In this document: piece after piece, positions 50,638 through 60,192 of the stretch | Position numbering within the stretch: the first letter of the stretch is position 1 | Layout of the letters: each line of letters opens with the position of its first letter | DNA from: Paracidobacterium acidisoli | GTDB lineage: Bacteria; Acidobacteriota; Terriglobia; Terriglobales; Acidobacteriaceae | Reading direction: 5' to 3' | Assembly (NCBI RefSeq): GCF_003428625.2 | Contig: NZ_QVQT02000004.1 | Coordinates: 620,001-684,000 of the forward strand | DNA: 64,000 nucleotides | Notes under the pieces: generated by a model | Databases searched by the model: none | Seen by the model: only the letters and a program-made list of their open reading frames with translations | What the model was told of the DNA's origin: nothing | Made by a program: the position numbers and the translations under genes

Positions 50638-52832
50638 TCGCCCGGCTCCTCACGGCGCGGCTTGCGCGGTCCGGATTTACGTGGACCCGACTTCGGAAAC
50701 GGCTTGCTGCCTCCCGGAGAGAACTTCTTTTTGCCGAAGCCGCCCGGCTTGCCTGGTTTGCCGCCAGGCCGGGAGCCGGTTCTGGAGGAAGCGCCGCCAG
50801 TGCCGGATTTGGAAAAGCGCGGCTTTCCCGTGCTGTCTCCAAACGGTTTGCGTTTGCCGCCGAATCCTCCGCGAGCTCCGCCGAAGGATTTCCGCTCACC
50901 GCCTTCGCCCTTCGGGCGCTCTTCTCCGCCCCCAAATGAGCGCCGCGAGGGAGGACGGCTGCCGCCTTCGTGCGATTTTGCGTCTCCGTCGTCGCGGCGC
51001 GGAGGAAACGGCCTCGCACCGGGCCGGCCTGCAAACTTTCCCGTCGGAGGGCCTGAGCGTCCCGGACGCGGGCCGAAGGACTTTCTCTGCTCGAACGGCC
51101 TGCCTGCACCCTCCTGATCCGGGCGAGGTGCGCGAGGAGGACGCGGCCCATCGAAGCGCTTTCCTGCGGCCGGGCGTTTGAACCCTCCACCGAAGCCCTC
51201 GCTGCGCGGCCTGTCTTCGCCTGTCCCGCCACCAAATCCACGGTCTCGCTTGCCGCCGGCTGCGAAGCCGGGCTTCGCTCCGAATTTTGCTCCCGGCCTT
51301 GCTCCGGGTCTCCCGCCCGGTTTTGCCCCAAACTTCGGTGCGGATCTACCCGCCGGTCTTCCGCCTGGCCGTTCTGTGCGTTTCCCTGTTGGAGCGCCGA
51401 AGGGTTTCCTCTCGCCAAAAGGTCTGCGTTCCTGCTCCTCGCCACCTTCGCGCGGAGGACGCGGTCTGCCGCCGTCTGGTCTCCCACCCGATGCGGAGCC
51501 AAACTTCGATCCGAACTTTGCCCCAGGCCCTGATCCTGGTCTGCCGCCAGCCTTTGCCCCAAGCTTCGGCCCGAATTTTCCAGCCGGTCGGCCTCCCGGT
51601 TTACCGCCCCGGTTGCCGAAGAACTTCTTTTCCCCGAGGGGTCTGCGCTCCTGCTCCTCGCCGCCCTCGCCGGAAGGACGCGGTCTGTCAAATGGCTTGC
51701 GGAAGGGCGTACGTTCCCGCTCCTGTCCCTCTTCCCGTGAGCGAGGGGGATAAGGCCGTTTCCCAAAGGCCGGCCGTTCGAATCCGCCTGCCCGGCCCTC
51801 GCGCTTTGGCCCTCCCGGGCGGCTCTCCCGGCTGCCTGCGGCAAAGCGCTTCGGTCGGAACCCCGAGCCTTCATCCTGTTTCTCTTTACGAACCGGCCTC
51901 GGCGGACGCCGATCGAAGGAGGTGCGCTGCAACCGGGGGGCCTCCGGTGCCGTTCCGGAATCGGAAGCGGCAGGCGCTTCCGATTCCTGGGCTTCCGGTT
52001 CGGCAAACTCCGGCAGCGCTCCCGCAATATGCAGCAGCGTCTGCGTGCCCAGGCTCACCGCGCCGATCTGCCGCGTCGCCGTCAGTCCGTGAACCACCTC
52101 GCGAATCCGCGAGCGCGCCGTCAGCGGTGACAGGAAGATCTCAGTCTCCTCTCCGGTCGCGGCAATGGCCGCCTGCAGATAAAGCGAGATCAGAGCCGAG
52201 AGCGCCGTAATCTGCGATGTATTGGCTCCGGCCGCAAGCTGCTTCGGATACTCCGCCTTCAGCAGGTTCCACGCCGTCGCACGGCCTGCTTCATAGCGCG
52301 GAATCACCCGCAGCCCGCCCCACAGCTCCACCAGCGCTCGCAGCACAGCCGCTTCCGTCACTTCGCGGCCCAGCGCCGTGCGAATCTCACCGGCCTCCAT
52401 CGCCCCGTTCTGCTCCAGCTGCTTCCATATCTCCACCAGCAGCGGAGCCGTGCGTCCCGCCGGAGCCGACTTCCAGTCGCGCTCGCCACGAATGGCGGCC
52501 ACCCACGTCAAAGCCTCCTGAGTCACCAGAAAATCCGGCTGTTCCGAAAGCATTCCCAGCAGGTTCAGCGGCACAAGATGGCCCTCCGCCGTCAACCGGA
52601 CCATCAGCTCCGTTGCCGTCTCAATCGCTGGCCGCGGCGGCGTGGCCGCTGTCTGCCCCAGGCACGCCTCAACAAAAGAAGGAGCCGGGGAGGGCAGCTG
52701 CACGCGGCGCGGAAGAAAAAGGCAAAGCCCCTGCAGGTCCAGCCATGTCTTTGCATCGTCGAGGGTAAGAAGCGGACTGGCGTTCTGGTGCCACTGCGCA
52801 GCGCGCGCCGTATTGAGCTGATCTTCTGTCAA
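50634..52832 (-). CDS. Possible DNA-binding (AlkZ-like?) protein with a long RG/FG-rich disordered tail
   Basis: 732 residues. Residues 1-275 look folded (LLTLDDAKTWLDLQGLCLFL, then RIREVVHGLTATRQI near 242) and resemble, tentatively, winged-helix proteins related to the AlkZ/YcaQ interstrand-crosslink glycosylases. Residues ~276-732 (62%) are low-complexity Gly, Arg, Phe, Pro and Lys with many FG and RG pairs. An approximately 65-residue module occurs twice (384-450 and 456-526), each beginning EGGEEQERRP. Arg/Gly-rich tails bind nucleic acids and can promote condensates. The gene overlaps cmk (ATGA) and lies 133 bp after mutL, suggesting a DNA-repair context. Confidence 0.6.
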   Translation of the reverse strand: MTEDQLNTARAAQWHQNASPLLTLDDAKTWLDLQGLCLFLPRRVQLPSPAPSFVEACLGQTAATPPRPAIETATELMVRLTAEGHLVPLNLLGMLSEQPDFLVTQEALTWVAAIRGERDWKSAPAGRTAPLLVEIWKQLEQNGAMEAGEIRTALGREVTEAAVLRALVELWGGLRVIPRYEAGRATAWNLLKAEYPKQLAAGANTSQITALSALISLYLQAAIAATGEETEIFLSPLTARSRIREVVHGLTATRQIGAVSLGTQTLLHIAGALPEFAEPEAQESEAPAASDSGTAPEAPRLQRTSFDRRPPRPVRKEKQDEGSGFRPKRFAAGSRESRPGGPKREGRAGGFERPAFGKRPYPPRSREEGQERERTPFRKPFDRPRPSGEGGEEQERRPLGEKKFFGNRGGKPGGRPAGKFGPKLGAKAGGRPGSGPGAKFGSKFGSASGGRPDGGRPRPPREGGEEQERRPFGERKPFGAPTGKRTERPGGRPAGRSAPKFGAKPGGRPGARPGAKFGAKPGFAAGGKRDRGFGGGTGEDRPRSEGFGGGFKRPAAGKRFDGPRPPRAPRPDQEGAGRPFEQRKSFGPRPGRSGPPTGKFAGRPGARPFPPRRDDGDAKSHEGGSRPPSRRSFGGGEERPKGEGGERKSFGGARGGFGGKRKPFGDSTGKPRFSKSGTGGASSRTGSRPGGKPGKPGGFGKKKFSPGGSKPFPKSGPRKSGPRKPRREEPGE
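51255..51683 (-). repeat. In-gene duplication of an RG/FG-rich module
   Basis: Two related coding segments, 51483-51683 and 51255-51467, encode modules of 67 and 71 residues that share EGGEEQERRP, GGRPAG and a GAKFG block (residues 384-450 and 456-526). They probably arose by unequal exchange. Confidence 0.65.
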
Positions 52833-52965
52833 GAAACCTTCTTTAAGGCCCGCCGGGCCAGTTGTCCGTTGTCAGTCCTCAATTGCCAGCCTCGCCGAAT
52901 AACTCGGGTAGCCGCAATGAAAACTAACAACCGGCAACGGGGGACTGGCAACTGGAAACTAAAAC

Positions 52966-54939
52966 CTAAATTCTGTGGAATGCCCGTTGAATATCTTTCC
53001 ATGAATATCGTAAAGCAATGGGGCGTCCGTGCGGACAACTGGTGGGGTGTTCGGTCCGCGCCAGTTCGGCCAGCAGCCACTCCATGCGCGCCGGATCGAG
53101 CGGCGTATTGATCTTGATCGCCGCATGGCAGGCAATCGAAGCCGCAATCCGGGTTCGCGCCGTCTCCAGATTCTCCGACTGAAACGACGCGCCCTGCTGC
53201 TCCAGAACCTCCATCAGCATCCGCTCCAGCTCGCCGCCCTCCAGTCCCGCCGGAGCCGCTTTCACCGCGATCGTATGCGGCCCGAACGGCTCCACTTCAA
53301 AGCCGTTCCGTTCCAGCTCGCCCGCCATATCGGCAAACACCACCATCTGGTGCGGCTGCAGATCGATCAGCATCGGCATCAGCAGCCGCTGCCGTTCTGT
53401 GCGCTCCACATCGCGCTCCCGCAAAATCTTCTCGAACAGCACCCGCTCATGCGCCACATGCTGATCCACAATCCAGAAGCCTTCATCGTTGACCGCAAGA
53501 ATGAACGACTCCCGAAGCTGTCCGAGCGGTTTCAGCGATGCCAGCCCATGCAGGCTGCCCGTTTCGTCTCCGCCCTCCGGCAGCACCTGCTCCTCGCGCG
53601 AATACGTGCCGTCCGCTGTCTGCGCCGCGGTCCCATCGGCCGCACCTGCCGAAACCGGGCGCATGGCATCGGCAGGAATCGCGCCCGGCGCAAAGGGCAG
53701 CCTCACCGCCTGCGGAGGTGGTACGGGAGCGTTCAGGATAAAAACCTCTGCGTCCGCAGCCTCTGCCGGAGGTTCCGAGCCCGGCACATCGGAAACAACT
53801 CCCGGCATGGGGGACACACTGAGCGAAGGTGTCGCCAGCGGATGCGCCGTAAGCGCATTCAGAAACTCCGCCGCCGGCCTCGCCTTCATCAGCGTGTTGC
53901 GAATGCCGTCGCGCACAAAATCGTGAATCAGCGACTGCTGCCGAAAGCGCACCTCCGTCTTTGCCGGATGCACATTCACATCCACCTCGTGCGCCGGCAT
54001 CTCCAGAAACATCAGGATCACCGGGAACGACGTCGGCGGAATAATGTTGCGATAGGCCTCGCTCACCGCATGCAGAATCAGCCGGTCGCGAATCAGCCTC
54101 TGATTGACGAAGACATAGATCGAATTGCGGTTCAGCTTCTGCAGCGCCGGCTTTGAGACAAATCCGCTGACGCGCAGAAAGCCCGGATCGGGCGCGACAT
54201 AATCCTCATCGCGCCGCCACGGTGGCGGCTCCGGAACGCCCGCCCGGTCGAAGCGCCGTTCAGCCGCCATCGGAACGAGCTGATCGAGCGTATCCCGCCC
54301 GAAGATCTGATAAATCCGCTCTGAAACCTCTCTCACCGGCGGCGCAATCAGCAGAGCGTGCGTCGCTGAGTGCAGCTCGAAATGCCGCTCCGGGTGCGCC
54401 AGCGCATAATGCGTCACCAGCGCCGTCACATGTGAAAGCTCCGTGGACTCCGCCTTCAGAAACTTCCGTCGCGCCGGCGTGTTGAAGAACAGATCGCGTA
54501 CCGCAATCGTGGTTCCGGCCGGAGCACCGGCTTCCTCCACGCTGACGACCCTGCCTCCGGCAATCTCGACACGCGTTCCGGCAGCCTCATCGCCGCTTCG
54601 CGTCAGCAGCTCCAGCCGCGAGATCGATGCAATCGACGGCAGAGCCTCCCCGCGAAAGCCCAGAGTGGCAATCGAAAGCAGATCATCGCTCGATCGGATC
54701 TTCGATGTCGCATGCCGCTCGAAGGCCAGCATCGCATCATCCTGCGACATGCCCGAGCCGTCATCCGTAATCCGGATCAGTCTCCGCCCTCCGCCTTCGA
54801 TCTCGATGCGGATGCGGCTCGCCCCCGCGTCCAGAGCATTCTCCAGCAGCTCCTTCACCACCGATGCGGGACGGTCCACCACCTCGCCGGCGGCGATCTG
54901 ATTGGCAACCTGATCGGAAAGAACGCGGATTTTACCCAT
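52966..54939 (-). CDS. mutL: DNA mismatch repair protein MutL (endonuclease-type)
   Basis: 657 residues. The GHKL ATPase domain carries IRVLSDQVANQIAAGEVVDRP (here IRVLSDQVANQIAAGEVVDR), ELLENALDAGAS and DDGSGM, plus FRGEALPSI. The C-terminal dimerisation domain contains DQHVAHERVLFE (about 492-503), a DQHA(x)2E(x)4E endonuclease motif with Val for the Ala, and the zinc motif CPHGRP (635-640). The combination marks the methyl-independent, nicking type of MutL. mutS is not in the window. The ~120-residue linker (residues ~340-470) is Pro/Ala-rich. Confidence 0.93.
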   Translation of the reverse strand: MGKIRVLSDQVANQIAAGEVVDRPASVVKELLENALDAGASRIRIEIEGGGRRLIRITDDGSGMSQDDAMLAFERHATSKIRSSDDLLSIATLGFRGEALPSIASISRLELLTRSGDEAAGTRVEIAGGRVVSVEEAGAPAGTTIAVRDLFFNTPARRKFLKAESTELSHVTALVTHYALAHPERHFELHSATHALLIAPPVREVSERIYQIFGRDTLDQLVPMAAERRFDRAGVPEPPPWRRDEDYVAPDPGFLRVSGFVSKPALQKLNRNSIYVFVNQRLIRDRLILHAVSEAYRNIIPPTSFPVILMFLEMPAHEVDVNVHPAKTEVRFRQQSLIHDFVRDGIRNTLMKARPAAEFLNALTAHPLATPSLSVSPMPGVVSDVPGSEPPAEAADAEVFILNAPVPPPQAVRLPFAPGAIPADAMRPVSAGAADGTAAQTADGTYSREEQVLPEGGDETGSLHGLASLKPLGQLRESFILAVNDEGFWIVDQHVAHERVLFEKILRERDVERTERQRLLMPMLIDLQPHQMVVFADMAGELERNGFEVEPFGPHTIAVKAAPAGLEGGELERMLMEVLEQQGASFQSENLETARTRIAASIACHAAIKINTPLDPARMEWLLAELARTEHPTSCPHGRPIALRYSWKDIQRAFHRI

Positions 54940-55070
54940 CAGGACAGATTACGACAGTGTCGATGTGGGAAACCCGGGTCGAAATATGCGCGAGCGGGAA
55001 GAGAGGAGGAGAAGTAAGAAGGAAAAACCTGCGTCGGGGAGCCCGCCTGGCGAGCCCCCCGATGTCAGTT

Positions 55071-56675
55071 TCAGCGGGCGCGGGAGGCCCGGGTTCCGGC
55101 CGTACGTCCCTTGCCTGCCTTTTCCTTGGTGGTTTTGCGATGCCGCGTCTGCAGCGAAGGCTCTGCCGGAACTTCCGCCGGTTTACGCCGCGCCGATTCG
55201 ACAATGCGATCGCCCAGCACATGCAGGCGCAGGAAGTTGGTCGAGCCCGTACGGGTGCGCGTTCCGGCGACGATGCCGAGAATGTCGCGTGGCTTTACGT
55301 AGCCCGCCGTCTCCAGCAGGTCTTCCGCCAGGTCGATCATCTGTTCCGTGGTATGTGCCTTCGAGCAGCGAATCGGATGCACGCCCCACAGCATTGCCAT
55401 GCGGTTGATCACCACGTCCACGCTCGACAGCGCATAAATGGCCGGCTTCGGACGATACTTCGAAAGCTGGCGCGCTGTCGTGCCCGACTCGGTGAACACG
55501 GCGATCGCGCTGATGTCCAGATCCTCGGCTGCATGCGCCATCGATTCGCAGATCGTCTCTGCAATCGAAAGCCGCGTGCGGCTGGGCCGCGCATCGTGCG
55601 GATCGGTAGCCGTGGCACGAAGCTGGGCTTCGGTCTCGCAGACGATCCGCGCCATCATCTTCACTGCCTCTACCGGATACTTGCCCGCGGCCGTCTCCGC
55701 CGAAAGCATCACGGCATCCGTTCCGTCGTAAATGGCGTTGGCCACGTCGCTGGCTTCCGCGCGCGTAGGCCGCGGATTCTCGATCATCGATTCCAGCATC
55801 TGCGTCGCGGTAATCACCGGCTTCCGATACTCCGAAGCGCGGCGGATGATGTGCTTCTGCACCGCCGGAACCTTCTCCGGAGGCATCTCCACGCCCAGAT
55901 CGCCGCGCGCGACCATCACGCCATCGGCGTTTTCCAGAATCGCTTCCAGATTTTCAATCGCCTGCGGCTTTTCCAGCTTCGCAATAATCCAGGTCTCCGC
56001 TCCGAGCGCTGAAATGCGATAGCGCACCAGGCGAATATCCTCAGCCGTGCGAACGAACGACACGGCGATGGCATCGACACCACTTTTAATCGCAAATTCA
56101 AGATCCTGCTCGTCTTTTTCGGTCAGCGAAGGCACGCGAACCGGAATTCCAGGCAGGTTGATGCCCTTGTGCTCACCCAGCGTGCCGCCGTTGATCACAT
56201 CGCATTCCACATCGTCGCCCTTCACTTCGAGCACCCGCAGCTCGATCAGTCCATCCGAGAGCAGAATGCGCGCGCCCGGCTCCAGGTTCTCAGCGAGCGT
56301 GGGAAATGTGGTGGCAATAACGGAGGCGGTGCCGAGGATATCGCGGGAAGTGATGGTGAGCCGCTGACCCCCCTTGAGCTGCACCGGAATGCGGTTCTTC
56401 AGGCGGCCTGTCCGGATCTTCGGACCCTGCAGATCGCCAAGAATACAAATGCTTTTGCCCTCTTCGCGAGAGACCTTCCGCACCATCTCGATCAGCTTCT
56501 GTTTCTCCGGGTGCGTGCCGTGCGAGAAGTTCAGCCGCGCCACATCCAGCCCGGCGCGAACCAGTTCCCGGAACATCGTTTCACTGGAAGTAGCGGGACC
56601 AAGTGTCCCGACGATCTTGGCTCTGCGCAGCGTATCTGCCGAAGCCAGCCCTGGGCCGGCAAGCGTGAAATTCAT
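55071..56675 (-). CDS. pyk: Pyruvate kinase
   Basis: 534 residues. AKIVGTLGPATSS and ARLNFSHGTH are the classic N-terminal motifs; ICILGDLQGPKIRTG and IIAKLEKPQAIENLEAIL hold active-site residues (Lys in AKLEKP). The C-terminal domain has IFTESG-like IAVFTESGTTARQLSKYRP. An unusual basic tail (RKTTKEKAGKGRTAGTRASRAR, written in parts) of ~30 residues follows the normal end, so the protein is longer than usual. Makes pyruvate and ATP from phosphoenolpyruvate. Stands alone between mutL and the BrkB gene. Confidence 0.94.
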   Translation of the reverse strand: MNFTLAGPGLASADTLRRAKIVGTLGPATSSETMFRELVRAGLDVARLNFSHGTHPEKQKLIEMVRKVSREEGKSICILGDLQGPKIRTGRLKNRIPVQLKGGQRLTITSRDILGTASVIATTFPTLAENLEPGARILLSDGLIELRVLEVKGDDVECDVINGGTLGEHKGINLPGIPVRVPSLTEKDEQDLEFAIKSGVDAIAVSFVRTAEDIRLVRYRISALGAETWIIAKLEKPQAIENLEAILENADGVMVARGDLGVEMPPEKVPAVQKHIIRRASEYRKPVITATQMLESMIENPRPTRAEASDVANAIYDGTDAVMLSAETAAGKYPVEAVKMMARIVCETEAQLRATATDPHDARPSRTRLSIAETICESMAHAAEDLDISAIAVFTESGTTARQLSKYRPKPAIYALSSVDVVINRMAMLWGVHPIRCSKAHTTEQMIDLAEDLLETAGYVKPRDILGIVAGTRTRTGSTNFLRLHVLGDRIVESARRKPAEVPAEPSLQTRHRKTTKEKAGKGRTAGTRASRAR

Positions 56676-56765
56676 CCATCCCCCAACAGCGGTCTCTTGG
56701 TATCCGGTCTTCGCGGTATGACCACCCCAATTCTAACCTGCTTCGAACCCGCACGTGCGAAGCCG

Positions 56766-57650
56766 CTACACCGTTTGCGGGTTTACCGGGGCCGATTCGT
56801 GCTCCGGCTTGCGCGTCAGAGTGCCGGGAAGAGGAAACAGCTGCGCGTTAAACTCGGAGCCGATCAGAATGCTGATCGAAACCATGTAAAGCCAGATCAG
56901 CGTGGCGACTCCCGCTCCGAACGATCCGTAGACCAGCGAGTAATCGGAAAAGCGCGTCACATACCAGCCATAAGCCAGCGTGACCAGGAACCAGGTCACC
57001 GTTCCCAGCGCCGCGCCAGGCAACACCGTGCGCCAGTTTCGTCGGTGCGGTACGCCGAAGTGATAAAGCACCGTCAGCACTGCAACGCTGGTGCAGGTGG
57101 CGATCGTCCAGCGGATGATCCGCCACACCAGCAGAACATACATGCGCAGCACATGATCCGCGTTTTCGACCATCCACCGTTCAATCGTGTGCCCGAAGGC
57201 CACCAGCAGCGTCGCGAATACCATCGGGATCAGCGTCCCGGGAAGCAGCAGGAAGGCTACCACGCGCTCCCGCCAGAAGCTCCACACGTTGCGCTGCAGC
57301 CCATAGGCGCGGCGAAAGCCCTCCATCAGTGAGAGCATGAAGCCCATCGAGGCTGCCACCGTCACGAACGACGCCGACCAGATCAGATGAACCGAACGCG
57401 TGTGGTTGATCTGAAAATAGGCCTGAACCAGATACATCGTGTCAGGAGGAAGAACCTGCGCGAAGGCCGCGCGAATCTCACCGCTGAAGCTGCCCCCCTC
57501 CGGAGTAATGGCAAGCAGTGTCGTAACCACCAGCAGTGCGGGAAAGAGGCTGAAAACGGCTGAATATGCCGCTGCCTTGGCCGTCGAGAAGGCACTGTGG
57601 CCAAAGGATGCCAGCGCTGCCCGCCGCAGGTGATCGAAAAGCCGCAGCAT
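56766..57650 (-). CDS. YihY/BrkB-family membrane protein
   Basis: 294 residues with six or so hydrophobic segments. The AKAAAYSAVFSLFPALLVVT motif near residue 25 and FVTVAASMGFMLSLMEGFRR in the middle, plus YGSFGAGVATLIWLYMVSIS near the end, are hallmarks of the YihY/BrkB group (once mislabelled RNase BN). Function is not settled; a transporter-like role in the envelope is often proposed. The C-terminus is short and hydrophilic. Followed on the same strand, 54 bp away in upstream direction, by the thioredoxin-like gene. Confidence 0.85.
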   Translation of the reverse strand: MLRLFDHLRRAALASFGHSAFSTAKAAAYSAVFSLFPALLVVTTLLAITPEGGSFSGEIRAAFAQVLPPDTMYLVQAYFQINHTRSVHLIWSASFVTVAASMGFMLSLMEGFRRAYGLQRNVWSFWRERVVAFLLLPGTLIPMVFATLLVAFGHTIERWMVENADHVLRMYVLLVWRIIRWTIATCTSVAVLTVLYHFGVPHRRNWRTVLPGAALGTVTWFLVTLAYGWYVTRFSDYSLVYGSFGAGVATLIWLYMVSISILIGSEFNAQLFPLPGTLTRKPEHESAPVNPQTV

Positions 57651-57704
57651 ACGTGTTGAGAGTAACTTAGAGATGCGCGATTGTCAGCGGGCTTAACGGC
57701 GGAA

Positions 57705-58217
57705 TCACCGTGTCGGCTTCCATCGGGTCAGAAAATCGGTGACAGAAGAAGATTGCATGCGGCGCATCGCCTCGAACTCACCGCTCTTCTGGCTGTACAG
57801 CAGCCTGCCGTGAGAATCAAGAACAGCCAGCGCCGGCACCCCGCGCTTCAGCGGAACCTGATAGCGGTCGGCTAAGTCCACATTCTCATCAAAGTGGCCG
57901 ATGTTCACATCCACCATCACGAAGTTATCCCGCAGCAGCGCGGCATTTGGCTCCAGATGAAAGTAATAATCCAGCACCTGGCAGTCGCCGCACCAGTTCC
58001 CGCCGAAATCGAGAATCACGCGCTTATGCTCGCGCTCTGCCTGGGCGATGGCGTCGCGCACCTGATTGTGGGCGAGATCGGGGTCCCCGAAGATCTGATG
58101 GGGATGAAACTGCACCTGCGCATGAGCCGTGAAGACTGCAAAAACAGCGGCCAGCAAAAGGGCCAGCCCGCAGCGTCCTTCTTTATTTCCGAATTTCGTC
58201 CACGCAGGATACGTCAT
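57705..58217 (-). CDS. Exported thioredoxin-fold protein (CGDC)
   Basis: 170 residues. A hydrophobic segment (about 16-33) probably acts as signal peptide or anchor. The thioredoxin core has VILDFGGNWCGDCQVLDYYF with redox pair Cys76-Cys79 in CGDC, unusual compared with CGPC and similar to some thioredoxin-like and Cys-Gly-Asp-Cys proteins. YQVPLKRGVPALAVLDSHG holds the cis-Pro strand. Likely a periplasmic disulfide reductase or thiol relay; the partner is unknown. Confidence 0.82.
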   Translation of the reverse strand: MTYPAWTKFGNKEGRCGLALLLAAVFAVFTAHAQVQFHPHQIFGDPDLAHNQVRDAIAQAEREHKRVILDFGGNWCGDCQVLDYYFHLEPNAALLRDNFVMVDVNIGHFDENVDLADRYQVPLKRGVPALAVLDSHGRLLYSQKSGEFEAMRRMQSSSVTDFLTRWKPTR

Positions 58218-58315
58218 AACTTGAGTTCAGGATGCCATAACCGGCACTTTCGATGCGAAATAACGTGTCGATCTCCTGAAAAACCGCCTCGAATCGTGCG
58301 GAGAGCCGGCGCCAC

Positions 58316-60154
58316 TCAAAAGTTCGCTCCCCCTGAGTTCGGTTCATTGCTCACGATCTCTTTGCCGCCATTGCGTCCGATCACATAAACCGTGCCCGGC
58401 AGGCCGGGCAGCTTATCCGGCGCCGTCAGCAGAAAAACCCTGCCTGGCCCGTCCCACAGCTTCGCGACCGCAGCCTGATCGTCGAAGACATCCGGAGAGT
58501 CCGAGAAAAACGAGCCGTACCACAGCACGCCGTCGCGGCCATTCAATACTCGCACCGGATGCTCCAGATAAAAGGCCAGCGCCGATCCGCTCTCATACAC
58601 GCCGTTGATCACGACAATGTCGCTCTGGCCGACCTCCGGCTTGATCGCCTCTGCCAGAATCTCCGACGACAGCACCGGCGAGAAGGTGTTCAGCGCCAGA
58701 TGTGCCGCCGCCAGCAGCGTCACGATCATCCCCGCGAGAAAGCAGTTGGCCAGCCGGGCATTTTTACGCAGCCGGTACCAGAGGTTCGCGCTCGCGCCCA
58801 CCAGCAGCGCCGCCGCCGTCATCCCCAGCGGCCAGTGAAATTCGCCCATCGAGCGATGAGTCAGATCGAGAATATGCCCGAAGAAAACCGCGTAGCGGTG
58901 CACGTTTCCATCGAGCATCGTAGCAATATCGATGCCCGGAACCGGCGCCGCCGAAGTCAGCGCGAAATACAGCGCAGTCGCGGCTGCCAGCACGCAAATG
59001 CCAAAAAGAATCCAGGCCGTGCCTCGCCCCTGTGGACTAGCCTGCGCTTCGTCCTCCGCCAGCCAGTCTCCTGCCAGCAGCGCCATCGCCGGCAGAGCGG
59101 GCAGCAGATAGTACTCCTGCCGCGGAGCAAAGCTGAAAAACACAACCACCACCAGCACCCACAGCACGCACAGCAGCCTCGCCTGCCCGCTGCGGTCGAG
59201 CATCCGGCGTGCAAACCCCTCGCGCCACGAGGCCCGCACCAGCGCCCGGATCGAGAACGCGCACCAGGGAACGATCCAGACAAAAAGCAGCGCCCAGAAG
59301 ATCAGCAGCGGCACCGAATCGTAGTTGTGGGGAACACGCCGGTTCAGATAGCGCAGAAACTGCTCGTTGATGACGTGAACCCACCAGAAGCCATGCACAT
59401 TACCCGGTGTCGGAGCCGCTCCCTGTGGCCTTCCCTGTGCAGGATTCGCCATCCCGGCCGCAATGTTCCAGGGAAGAACGATCGCCGGAAACACCAGGCT
59501 GCCCGCAACCGGGTGCCAGCGCCGCAGATGCCGCAGGTTGCGCGTGAAGAAGAGGAAGAGCAGCACGATCGCCGCCGGAAAAATGATCCCGATCAGCCCT
59601 CGGGTCAGCACACCAAGCCCGCAGCATGCGGAAAACCCGAGAGCCGTCAGCAGCGACGGATTCTCCTCGCGCAGCGAGCGCCAGAAGCAGGCGATACCCA
59701 GCGTCAGCCACAGGCTCAGAATCAGGTCCGGCAGCAGAATATGTGCAAACAGAAAGATGCCGTAAGACGTCATCAGCGCCAGTGCGGCATAAAATCCGGC
59801 CGCCGGAGCGTTGCCCGACGAATCGAAAAACCGTCGTCCCAGGCTGAAGACAACCGCGAAAAGCGCAAGAGCATATAGAGCCAGCGGCAGCCGCGCCGCC
59901 CAGTCCGATACGCCGAACAGCCGGAAGCTTGCTGCCACGCTCCAGCAGAGCAGCGGCGGGCTCTCCAGCCAGCGGATACCGTTCAGATGTGGAGTAATCC
60001 AGTCATGGCGAAGCAGCATCTCCCGCGCCGCCTCCGCATACACCGAATCCGCATCGTCCAGCAGCGGGGGCTTCAACAGGGAAAAAGACCCATAGAGCAG
60101 CACCCACAGCCCCAGCAGCGGAAAGAGAAAGCGCTTTGCGGTACGGAACGTCAT
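58316..60154 (-). CDS. ArnT-like GT-C glycosyltransferase
   Basis: 612 residues from the ATG at 60154, chosen because the N-terminal membrane segment starts immediately after (FLFPLLGLWVLLYGSFSLLK). It has about 11 hydrophobic segments. The first periplasmic loop carries PPLLDDADSVYAEAAREML, the acidic motif typical of ArnT/PMT-type (GT83/GT39) transferases that use undecaprenyl-phosphate sugars. The C-terminal periplasmic domain is ~120 residues. Probably adds sugars to lipid A or other envelope glycans. Divergent with the Rieske gene; the shared upstream region carries repeat array D. Confidence 0.85.
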   Translation of the reverse strand: MTFRTAKRFLFPLLGLWVLLYGSFSLLKPPLLDDADSVYAEAAREMLLRHDWITPHLNGIRWLESPPLLCWSVAASFRLFGVSDWAARLPLALYALALFAVVFSLGRRFFDSSGNAPAAGFYAALALMTSYGIFLFAHILLPDLILSLWLTLGIACFWRSLREENPSLLTALGFSACCGLGVLTRGLIGIIFPAAIVLLFLFFTRNLRHLRRWHPVAGSLVFPAIVLPWNIAAGMANPAQGRPQGAAPTPGNVHGFWWVHVINEQFLRYLNRRVPHNYDSVPLLIFWALLFVWIVPWCAFSIRALVRASWREGFARRMLDRSGQARLLCVLWVLVVVVFFSFAPRQEYYLLPALPAMALLAGDWLAEDEAQASPQGRGTAWILFGICVLAAATALYFALTSAAPVPGIDIATMLDGNVHRYAVFFGHILDLTHRSMGEFHWPLGMTAAALLVGASANLWYRLRKNARLANCFLAGMIVTLLAAAHLALNTFSPVLSSEILAEAIKPEVGQSDIVVINGVYESGSALAFYLEHPVRVLNGRDGVLWYGSFFSDSPDVFDDQAAVAKLWDGPGRVFLLTAPDKLPGLPGTVYVIGRNGGKEIVSNEPNSGGANF

Positions 60155-60192
60155 CTCGGCCAGGGCCTGCTGGCGATTATAGAGATGCGGCT

